Origin: Candidatus Iainarchaeum sp.
GTDB taxonomy: Archaea > B1Sed10-29
Length of the DNA: 15,029 nucleotides
Assembly: GCA_003551125.1 (NCBI GenBank)
Contig: PULY01000003.1
Span: forward strand, 1 to 15,029
Reading direction: 5' to 3'
Shown here: positions 6,384 through 14,086 of the stretch, piece by piece
Layout: every line of letters starts with the position of its first letter
Numbering within the stretch: position 1 is the stretch's first letter
Made by a program: the position numbers and the translations under genes
The notes under the pieces: generated by a model
What the model saw: only the letters and a program-made list of their open reading frames with translations
What the model was told of the DNA's origin: nothing
Databases searched by the model: none

Positions 6384-6557
6384 CTATTTTAATTTTTTTA
6401 ATTCATTATCTTTTCTTTTTAATTCTTTCATATGCTTCTCCATTTTTCCTGTGTTTCTGTAGAGTTCTTTCTTTCCTTTTTTACTCTTTCTCTTATCTTT
6501 AAGTTTTTTAAGATCTTTTTCCAGTTTCTTAATACGCTTTTTTTTATTTCTACTCAT
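6384..6557 (-). CDS. Small charged coiled-coil protein, 57 residues (hypothetical)
   Basis: An ATG at 6557 opens a 57-codon frame to TAG. It has a strong GGAGG ribosome-binding site at 6566-6570, 8 bases before the ATG, which argues for real translation. The product starts MSRNKKKRIKKLEKDLKKLK and continues as two Lys/Glu/Leu helices (about 8-24 and 39-57) split by SKKGKKELYRNTGK (25-38), so a short helical hairpin or coiled coil is likely. Net charge is strongly positive, suggesting nucleic acid or ribosome binding (inference). The family is not recognised. It lies between tRNA-Cys and cysS on the opposite strand, and its likely promoter overlaps that of cysS. Confidence 0.6.
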   Translation of the reverse strand: MSRNKKKRIKKLEKDLKKLKDKRKSKKGKKELYRNTGKMEKHMKELKRKDNELKKLK

Positions 6558-6604
6558 TATTTATTCCTCCATTTATTCGAAAGTAATTAGTTTAAAGAAT
6601 ACTT

Positions 6605-6616
6605 CATATAAATAAA
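6605..6616. promoter_or_regulatory. Shared divergent TATA element between the 57-residue ORF and cysS
   Basis: CATATAAATAAA reads as a TATA box for cysS, centred about 37 bases before its ATG. Read on the minus strand it contains TTTATATG, suitably placed to drive the 57-residue ORF with a leader of about 26 bases that includes its GGAGG. One AT element may therefore serve both directions. Confidence 0.45.
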
Positions 6617-6647
6617 TTGATTCAATTAAAAAAGGTAGTTGAAAAAA

Positions 6648-8093
6648 ATGACCTTGAAACTTTACAATACTTTGACTAGAGAAAAAGAAGAATTTAAACC
6701 CATAGAAGAGGGTAAGGTGAATATGTACACCTGTGGACAGACTATCTACGAGGATTTTCACCTTGGAAATGCAAGAATGTATAGTAACTGGGATGTATTA
6801 AATAGATACTTGAAATGGAAAGGTTACGATGTTTTCCACGTTCAAAATGTCACTGATGTAGGTCATTTAACCGATGATGCGGACCAGGGAGAAGATAAAG
6901 TAGAAAAAAGTGCTAAGGAAAAGGGTTTAGAGCCAATGGAGCTGGTAACTAAACAGGTAATTAAGTTTTATAGAGAGATGGAAGAATTAAACATTAATCA
7001 ATTCAATGTGATTCCAAGAGCAACGGGACATATACTTGAGATGATAGAAGCTGTGGAAAAAATAATTGAAAACGGCTACGGATATGAAAGAAATGGTTCA
7101 GTTTACTTTGATGTTGAGAAATTTAATAAGGAATTTGAATATGGTAAGTTACCTCGTAAAAATATAGATGAATTGAAAACAGGAGCAGGTGGAAGAGTTA
7201 CTGAAGAAGAAACTGAGGAAAAGAAAAATCCTTTTGACTTCGCCCTTTGGATAAAAGCGAATCCTGAACACATAATGAAATGGAATTCATCCTGGAGTCT
7301 TGGATATCCCGGATGGCACTTGGAATGCAGTGTCATGTCAACTAAATATTTGGGAGAAAAATTCGATATTCATGGAGGAGGAGAAGATCACATGTTCCCC
7401 CATCATCCCAATGAGAGGGCTCAGAACTACGCTATGAATAACTTAAATGAAGAACCGGTTAATTATTGGATTCATGGGAAGTTCCTGACAGTGAATGGAG
7501 AAAAAATGAGCAAATCAAAAGGAAATTTTTACACAGTTGAAGAACTACTTAAAAAATACAGTGGAGAAACTCTTAGAATGCTTTTTTCCTCATCTCATTA
7601 CAGGAAACAAACTGATTTCACAGATAACTCAGTTAAAGATGCAAAAGAGAAACTTGAAAAGTTATACAATACTCTTCAATTGATTGAAGACTCTGAAGGT
7701 GGAGATAAGAAAGATTTGAAGCCAAAAATAAATGAGATTAAAAAAGAATTTGAGAAAGCAATGGATGATGATCTTAACACGGGTAAAGCGGTTAATTTAT
7801 TGCTTCAATTCAGCAAAGATGTTAACAAGTCATTGGATAATAAAAAATCAATTTTAAATGAGGCTGGAGAAACTTTAAAGGGACTGGGAAGAGTTTTAGG
7901 CCTTAAACTTGACCTTTCAAAAAAGGAAGATTTAACCGGATCCGAAGAACTACTTGATTTGATAGTGAAGATCAGAGAGGATTTAAGAGACAATGAAGAA
8001 TATGAATTAAGCGATAGAATAAGATCAGGATTGAAAGAAATTGGAATAGAGTTACAGGATACTGGAGAAGAAGTTAAATGGAGAAAAATTTAA
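6648..8093 (+). CDS. cysS: Cysteinyl-tRNA synthetase (CysRS)
   Basis: 481 residues from the ATG at 6648. A TTG three codons earlier is less likely because MTLKLYNTLTREKEEF is the normal family N-terminus. CysRS charges tRNA-Cys with cysteine, and the tRNA itself lies just upstream. The class I signature is HLGN at 38-41 and the second motif is KMSKS at 286-290. The zinc ligands that select cysteine are in place: Cys29, Cys227, His252 and Glu256, in CGQT, WHLECS and HHPNE contexts. CGQT replaces the common CGPT. The presence of cysS implies direct charging rather than reliance on the SepRS/SepCysS route of some methanogens. It converges with leuS, with 13 bases between stops. Only a weak AAAGGT precedes the start. 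Confidence 0.97.
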   Translation: MTLKLYNTLTREKEEFKPIEEGKVNMYTCGQTIYEDFHLGNARMYSNWDVLNRYLKWKGYDVFHVQNVTDVGHLTDDADQGEDKVEKSAKEKGLEPMELVTKQVIKFYREMEELNINQFNVIPRATGHILEMIEAVEKIIENGYGYERNGSVYFDVEKFNKEFEYGKLPRKNIDELKTGAGGRVTEEETEEKKNPFDFALWIKANPEHIMKWNSSWSLGYPGWHLECSVMSTKYLGEKFDIHGGGEDHMFPHHPNERAQNYAMNNLNEEPVNYWIHGKFLTVNGEKMSKSKGNFYTVEELLKKYSGETLRMLFSSSHYRKQTDFTDNSVKDAKEKLEKLYNTLQLIEDSEGGDKKDLKPKINEIKKEFEKAMDDDLNTGKAVNLLLQFSKDVNKSLDNKKSILNEAGETLKGLGRVLGLKLDLSKKEDLTGSEELLDLIVKIREDLRDNEEYELSDRIRSGLKEIGIELQDTGEEVKWRKI

Positions 8094-8106
8094 AATTCTA
8101 AATTTT

Positions 8107-10977
8107 TTACTCTATCAATATAGCTGGCTTCATAGGCATTGCTTTATCCGCTTTATCTTTATCTGTTTCTTCAGAATCTATTATTTTTACTTTTCCTTTG
8201 AATTTATCTTCTAAATAACTTTTAGCTTCTTCTATTGTTTTCATTTCCTTATCTTTGTCAATTACTTCTTTTTCTAATTTATATTTATTTTTCTGTAGGT
8301 ATTGACCGTAACTAGCTGCTTTTTTACCTTGTTTCTTTATTTCATCATTTTTCATTATGTTCTTTATTACACTTCCTTCTTCTTCAACAGCTATTTTGTA
8401 AGCTTTTCTTTTCCATTCAGGAGCTACAAATAACTTTATTTCTTCAGGTTTTTTTACATCAACCAGTTCAAGTACATTTCTAATGTCTTTTTCAAGGTTT
8501 TTGATTGTTTCCTCTGCTAATTCTATCTCTTTATTTACTTCACTTTCTTCTACCTCTGGATATTTGGATCTTGAAACTATTTGTTCTTCATTTGTTTTCT
8601 CCCATAATTCTTCACATATGAAGGGTGTGTATGGTGCCATTGACTTTATCCATTTTTTAGCTATTTCTCTCGATGTTTGTTGATGTTTTCCTTTTCTCTC
8701 TTTGTATCTGTCAATGTCCTTCATGAATTCAAATAGTAATTCATCTATTACTTTTCTGAAGTTTTTTTCTTCAAATGCTTTTTCTGCTTTCTTTAGATGT
8801 GTATTGAACCTTGATTTTATCCATTTGTCTATTTCTTTCTCTTCATCTTCCTTTTTCATTGAGAGTAATTCCTGTACTTTCTTCCAGTATTTCTCAAGGT
8901 TCCTTTTGTAGTTTTCTCCTTTTTCCTCTGTGAATTCTATGTCTGAGAAAGGTGAAGATATGTGTCCGTAGAGCAATCTCATTGTATCTGCTCCGTATTT
9001 TCCCGCTAGTTTTTGAGCTGATATGTTTGCTCCTCCTTTTGATTTTGATAGTTTTCCTCCTTTTCCCATTATCCACCAATTGACGAGTATTGCTTTTGGC
9101 CAGTATTTTTCAGGTAGTAATGCAACGTGGTTCATTATGAAAGGTGGGAAATGAACTGTTTTGTGCTCTTTTCCCCCTTCGTTTAGATCATCAGGGTACC
9201 AGTAGTCAAATGATTTTCTTATTTCTCTTAGTTTTTCTTTTGAAAGCTCCGTTGCTTTTGAAGACTCTTCTAATGAAGTTTCTTCCAAGAATATGTAGTC
9301 AAAGAATTCTTTTACTAGGTTTTCTTCGGTTAAATCTCCTTTATTAACATATTTTGATATCACGTAGAATGCTGGATATAGAGTTGAATCTGCTATTGGC
9401 TCTATAACCCATTTTTTGTCCCATGGTAATTTTGTACCTAACCAACTTCCTTGTCTTGTCGCTGCTCTTTCTTTGAACCAGTCCATTGTTTCTTGTATGT
9501 TCTCATGGTATTCTTCTGGCTTTATATCCATCTTTTCAGCATGTTTTTTTGCTTTTTCAGTTAGTTCTTTGTCCCCGTAGTTTATGAACCATTGATCAGT
9601 AATTCTCTTTATCTTGATTTCTTTTCCACATCTGCATATTACTTCTTCAGAGAGGTCTCTTAATATGTCCGCTTGGTTTTCCCGAAGCATTTTTTCCTTT
9701 ATTTTTTCTTTCGCTTGTTCTACAGGCATTCTTCTGTATTCATCGCAGTTTTCATTCATTTTACCGCTGTGAAATCCTTTTTTGTAGATTTCTTTTGTTG
9801 CTTCCTCTAATTTTGGATCTTTAGTGTTTTCTATTCCTTTTTCTTCACATATCTCTTTCGCTGGAAGTTCTCCGTATCCCTTTGAATCTATTATAGGTAT
9901 TGGTTTCACTTCTTTCATTATTGATGGATCTAAACCGTATTTTTTCAATTTTTCAGGATTTTCTTTCAATTCTTTCACACCTATCCAGTCGTAAGGCGCA
10001 TCTGAAGGAACTGATGTAACTATTCCTGTTCCTTCTTCAGGTGAACAGAAGTTTGAAGGAAGTATAGGTATCCATTTATCTAATCCAGGTGCTTTCACTT
10101 TTTTACCGAGTAGTTCTTTTCCTTTAATCTCTCTTTTCTCATTTATTTTCTTACCTTGCCATTCCAGTTTCTCCGCTGCTGGTTTTGAAACTATCCAGTT
10201 TTCTCCATTTATCTCTATCTCTAAGTAAGTTGTTTCTGGGTCTATGAATAGATTTGTCTGTCCGAAAACGGTTTCTGGTCTCAACGTAGCTGCGGTTAAG
10301 TAGAAATCTTCGTCTTTTGCTTTGAATTTAAGAACTACGTATTCTTGTTTTTCAGCTGTTCCTCCTTTACTTATATCTGTTTCAGATTCATCCACTGCTA
10401 CCGGTCCGTGTTCTGGACATGCTGCTGCGTAGTATTCTCCTTGTTTTAAGTATCCTTTTTCCTTTAATTTTAGGAACTGCCATTCTATGAATTTATTATA
10501 TTCAGGATAAGTTGTAGATGTCCATGATTCTTCGTCAAATGATAAACCGTATCTTTTCCATGTTTCTCTATAAGATTTGCTGAATCTTTCAAGAGCTTTT
10601 TCAGGTTCTTTATAATCTTTTATTTCTTCTTCTGTTACTCCATGATCTTTTAAGTACTGTATCTTTTCTTCTTCTCCATTTCTAATTTTCTGAGAGATTG
10701 ATAGGAGGTTGTTTCCTGAGGCGTGTATTCCTCCGGGGAAAAATACATTATGTCCTTCCATTCTTTTCTTTCTAGCTATAAAATCAGTGTAACTGTATCC
10801 TCTCATGTGTCCTATATGCATGAATCCTGTTACGTTCGGATAAGCGAAATTTATGAAGTATTTGGGTTCTTCAGCATCTATTTCTTTCATCGGTGCTTTT
10901 GAAAGCTCTTTCTCTTTCCATTTCTCCATCCATTTTTTTTCTATCTGTCCGTGATTATATTCTTCCATTTTAATCAT
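8107..10977 (-). CDS. leuS: Leucyl-tRNA synthetase (LeuRS), archaeal/eukaryotic type
   Basis: 956 residues, full length for archaeal LeuRS. The catalytic domain has HIGH at 54-57 and KLSKS at 642-646, a mild variant of KMSKS. The inserted editing domain has the archaeal-type TLRPETVFGQTN (233-244) and GTGIVTSVPSDAPYDW (318-333), with the conserved Asp332 that positions the amino group of mischarged residues. The segment after HIGH reads PGGIHASGNN (81-90), where archaeal LeuRS more often has HVTGTP. A CRCGKEIKIKR segment and the C-terminal tRNA-binding tail are present. The gene starts 10 bases after the ileS stop; ATGs at 10977 and 10968 are both possible and neither has a ribosome-binding site, so it probably depends on ileS translation or a shared mRNA. 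Confidence 0.96.
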   Translation of the reverse strand: MIKMEEYNHGQIEKKWMEKWKEKELSKAPMKEIDAEEPKYFINFAYPNVTGFMHIGHMRGYSYTDFIARKKRMEGHNVFFPGGIHASGNNLLSISQKIRNGEEEKIQYLKDHGVTEEEIKDYKEPEKALERFSKSYRETWKRYGLSFDEESWTSTTYPEYNKFIEWQFLKLKEKGYLKQGEYYAAACPEHGPVAVDESETDISKGGTAEKQEYVVLKFKAKDEDFYLTAATLRPETVFGQTNLFIDPETTYLEIEINGENWIVSKPAAEKLEWQGKKINEKREIKGKELLGKKVKAPGLDKWIPILPSNFCSPEEGTGIVTSVPSDAPYDWIGVKELKENPEKLKKYGLDPSIMKEVKPIPIIDSKGYGELPAKEICEEKGIENTKDPKLEEATKEIYKKGFHSGKMNENCDEYRRMPVEQAKEKIKEKMLRENQADILRDLSEEVICRCGKEIKIKRITDQWFINYGDKELTEKAKKHAEKMDIKPEEYHENIQETMDWFKERAATRQGSWLGTKLPWDKKWVIEPIADSTLYPAFYVISKYVNKGDLTEENLVKEFFDYIFLEETSLEESSKATELSKEKLREIRKSFDYWYPDDLNEGGKEHKTVHFPPFIMNHVALLPEKYWPKAILVNWWIMGKGGKLSKSKGGANISAQKLAGKYGADTMRLLYGHISSPFSDIEFTEEKGENYKRNLEKYWKKVQELLSMKKEDEEKEIDKWIKSRFNTHLKKAEKAFEEKNFRKVIDELLFEFMKDIDRYKERKGKHQQTSREIAKKWIKSMAPYTPFICEELWEKTNEEQIVSRSKYPEVEESEVNKEIELAEETIKNLEKDIRNVLELVDVKKPEEIKLFVAPEWKRKAYKIAVEEEGSVIKNIMKNDEIKKQGKKAASYGQYLQKNKYKLEKEVIDKDKEMKTIEEAKSYLEDKFKGKVKIIDSEETDKDKADKAMPMKPAILIE

Positions 10978-10987
10978 TTTTTAGTTA

Positions 10988-13900
10988 TTAATCTATCACG
11001 TTGAATAGAACTTTTATCTTTTTTCCCTTCACTTTTATCTCTTTCTCGGCTTCAAACTCTTTACTAGGTTTTTCTTTCTTTATTTCTATTTTCCCTGAAC
11101 CTGTTCTTTCCTTTATATCTTCTTTATGTTCTTCGAGTTTTTCAGCTGTTTTTAGATCTGTTTCTATGTATAATTCTATGTCTTGTTTCTTTTCCAGATT
11201 TTCTTCTTTTCTTAATTGCTGAGTGTGTCTCATTACTTCTCTAGCTGTTCCTTCTGTAATCATTTCTTCATCCATATCTGTATCTATATAGATTTCTCCT
11301 TTGCTGAATTCTCTTACTTCCAAATTATCGGGCATTTTTCTATTTGTGATTATGTGTTTTCTCTTTATCTTTACTTCTTTTGTTCCTATGTCCAGTCTGT
11401 AGAATCCTTGTTTATCTATTTGTTTTCTTATTTCATTCAATTTTCCCTTTGTTTTCTTCATTACTTTAACTGCGTCAGCTTGGAATTCCGCTCCCACTGC
11501 TTTTTGATTTAAAGTTGTTTCTTTCTTCACTTCAGGCATTTTTTCCTTTATTTCTATTTCTTGAATATTTGTTTGCTTCTTAATTATCTTCTCTAATTCT
11601 TTTACAGCTTCTTCTACTTCTTTTTTCTTCGTTTCCACGGTTATTTTTTTAACTGGCCATCTTATTCCTCTTCCTATTTTACTTCTTAGTGCTCTTATTG
11701 TTTCATTTATTTCTTGGGCTGTGCTCATTCTTTCTTCTAGCTCTTCATCTATTCTTTCTTCTTTTGGTTCTGGCCATTTGAATAAGTGAATGCTTTCTTT
11801 TTGTTCCCTTTCTCTGTAGTTTTCTTGATATAGTTTTTCCGTTAGGAAAGGTGTGAATGGTGCCATTAGTTTCAGTGTTTCCAGTAGTGTATGATCCATT
11901 ATTTTGCCTATTGTTTTTCTTTCATTTCTCTTCTTCGCTCTTTTACGAGTGTATTGTATATATCCTCTTGAAAAGTCCTCTAAGAAGAATTCTTTAATTC
12001 TTTTAGCTGCTTTGTGTGGCTCCATTTTTTCTAAATGATTTTTAACTTCTTTTTTAGTTGTATTTATTCTGGATAGTATCCATTTGTCTTCTTTTTGAAT
12101 TTCTGTTTCCTTTATCCCAGTTATTTCTTCTCTTTTCTTAGCTGTTTCTTTTATGTATTGATTTATATTGAATAGTGTTTTTAATTCTTTTTCTGCTTCT
12201 TCTCCGGAATCATATCCTAATGAAGTTTTTGTTCTTGGATTCCCTTTTATAAATGTCCATCTTATGTTATCCATTCCTATTTTATCAGCTGCTTCGTCCG
12301 CCCATATAGCGTTTCCTTTGCTTTTACTCATTTGCTTTCCTTTATCATCCACTACTTCGCTGTAGGTCATCACGTTTAGATACGGTGTTTTTTCCTCTAG
12401 CACCACGCTTGCTACCATTGTTGTGTGGAACCATTTGTTCACTTGTTCCTTCATTTCTGTTACGAAGTTCGCTGGGAACCATTTTTCGAAGTAATCCTTA
12501 TCTTTTATGTAGTTTAACGTTGCATATGGGACTAGTCCTGAATCCATCCAGCAATCTGCTACTTCTTTTATTCTGCTTTTATTTTCTCCACATTTTGAGC
12601 ATTTTATTTTTACTTTATCTATCCAGGGTCTGTGTAGTTCCTTTAGTTGTTCTATTCCTTCAGTTGCTTTTTCCTTTAGTTCTTCCTTCGATCCTATTAT
12701 CGTTGTTTCTTCACATTCTTCACATTTCCATATTGGTAGAGGTGTTCCCCAGTATCTTTTTCTGGAGATTATCCATTTTCCCATGTTTTCTAGCCAGTTG
12801 TAGTATTCTTTTTCCAGAAAATCTGGTTCCCAGGTTACTCTATTTGCTTCTCTTTTCAGTTCTTCTTTTATTTTTGTTTGATCTATGAACCATTCTCCCT
12901 CTGCTTTTCTCTGTATTAGTTTTTCATCACATCTCCAACATAATGGATATTGATGTTTGTATTTCTGTGATTTGTAGAGTATGTTTCTTTTCTCTAAGTC
13001 ATTTATGACTTCTTCATTGACATCTTTATTGACATATCTACCTGTTAACCATCCGTATCCTTCTTTGTACGTTCCATCTTCATTCATAGGTGAGGGATTT
13101 TTTAATCCGTGTTCTTCACCTAGTTCTTCATCTTCTTCTCCGCATCCTGGTGCTATGTGTACTATTCCTGTTCCTTCTTTTGTTCCTACTTCATCCCAGG
13201 GTATTATTTTATGATTTAAGTCTTCTTGAATAGGTAATTCAGGGTGTGGTGATTTGTAGTGTTTTCCTATTAGTTTTTCTCCTCTTAATTCTTCTTTTAT
13301 TTCGTATTCTCCTTTCATTGTTGTGTGCACTGCGTCTTTAGCCATGTAGTAATTCTCTCCATTTTGTTCTACTTTAACGTAGATTTCATCTGGATTGACT
13401 GCGCATGCTACGTTTGCTGAAAGTGTCCATGGTGTAGTTGTCCACACCATTAAATTAGCATTTTCTTCTTTTAGAGGTAATTTGAAAAATATTGATTCAT
13501 CTTCTAATTCTACGTATCCGTCTGTTACTTCTTTTTGAGATAAACTGGTTCCGCATCTTGGACACCACCACATTACTTTTGTCCCTTCTTCCAACAGGTT
13601 TTTATCATCGCATTTCTTCATGAAGTGCCATACGTGTTCTATGTAATCGTCTTTGTATGTGTAATATGAATTTTCCCAATCCATCCATTGTCCTAGTCTT
13701 ATTGAATCATTTGTTTGTGATTGAGAGTATCTCTCTATTATTTCTTTACATTTGTCAGTGAATTTCTCTATTCCTATTTCCTCTATTTCTTTTTTAGAAT
13801 CTATTTCAAGCTCTTTTTCCGCTTGTCTCTCCACTGGTAATCCTTGTGTGTCAAAACCATTTTGGTATCTCTGATCGTACCCTTGCATTGACTTCCATCT

Positions 13901-14086
13901 TATATATAGGTCTTTGTAGGATCTTCCTGCTGCATGATGTATTCCCATCTTGAAATTAGCTGTAATTGGTCCATCTATAAAACTCCATTCTTTATTTCCT
14001 TTATTTTTTTCTCTTATTTTTTCAAAGATTTTTTCCTCGTCCCAAAATCTTAGAATTTCTTTTTCCGTTTCTTGTGGGTTATACAT
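10988..14086 (-). CDS. ileS: Isoleucyl-tRNA synthetase (IleRS) with swapped GIHH signature
   Basis: 1032 residues, a complete class Ia IleRS. The HIGH position reads GIHH at 48-51, inside an otherwise ungapped match to IleRS (GPITAN, then AAGRSYKD, then GFDTQGLPVE at 77-86). The KMSKS loop is QMSKS at 585-589. The editing domain is intact, with TTTPWTLSAN (216-225) and GTGIVHIAPGCGEED (305-319) ending in the expected Asp. SRKRYWGTPLPIW (441-453) is a standard IleRS segment. Zinc-ribbon Cys pairs lie at 175/178, 383/386, 455/458 and 496/499. The long C-terminal region resembles the type 2 (archaeal/eukaryotic-like) form. The start overlaps valS by 8 bases, with GGTGAG 5 bases upstream. I recall GVHH-type relatives in several bacterial phyla, so transfer between domains is possible. 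Confidence 0.97.
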   Translation of the reverse strand: MYNPQETEKEILRFWDEEKIFEKIREKNKGNKEWSFIDGPITANFKMGIHHAAGRSYKDLYIRWKSMQGYDQRYQNGFDTQGLPVERQAEKELEIDSKKEIEEIGIEKFTDKCKEIIERYSQSQTNDSIRLGQWMDWENSYYTYKDDYIEHVWHFMKKCDDKNLLEEGTKVMWWCPRCGTSLSQKEVTDGYVELEDESIFFKLPLKEENANLMVWTTTPWTLSANVACAVNPDEIYVKVEQNGENYYMAKDAVHTTMKGEYEIKEELRGEKLIGKHYKSPHPELPIQEDLNHKIIPWDEVGTKEGTGIVHIAPGCGEEDEELGEEHGLKNPSPMNEDGTYKEGYGWLTGRYVNKDVNEEVINDLEKRNILYKSQKYKHQYPLCWRCDEKLIQRKAEGEWFIDQTKIKEELKREANRVTWEPDFLEKEYYNWLENMGKWIISRKRYWGTPLPIWKCEECEETTIIGSKEELKEKATEGIEQLKELHRPWIDKVKIKCSKCGENKSRIKEVADCWMDSGLVPYATLNYIKDKDYFEKWFPANFVTEMKEQVNKWFHTTMVASVVLEEKTPYLNVMTYSEVVDDKGKQMSKSKGNAIWADEAADKIGMDNIRWTFIKGNPRTKTSLGYDSGEEAEKELKTLFNINQYIKETAKKREEITGIKETEIQKEDKWILSRINTTKKEVKNHLEKMEPHKAAKRIKEFFLEDFSRGYIQYTRKRAKKRNERKTIGKIMDHTLLETLKLMAPFTPFLTEKLYQENYREREQKESIHLFKWPEPKEERIDEELEERMSTAQEINETIRALRSKIGRGIRWPVKKITVETKKKEVEEAVKELEKIIKKQTNIQEIEIKEKMPEVKKETTLNQKAVGAEFQADAVKVMKKTKGKLNEIRKQIDKQGFYRLDIGTKEVKIKRKHIITNRKMPDNLEVREFSKGEIYIDTDMDEEMITEGTAREVMRHTQQLRKEENLEKKQDIELYIETDLKTAEKLEEHKEDIKERTGSGKIEIKKEKPSKEFEAEKEIKVKGKKIKVLFNVID

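Noticed and set aside
6639..6647. TTG start for cysS
   Set aside because: It adds three residues before the standard CysRS N-terminus and lies too close to the weak AAAGGT.
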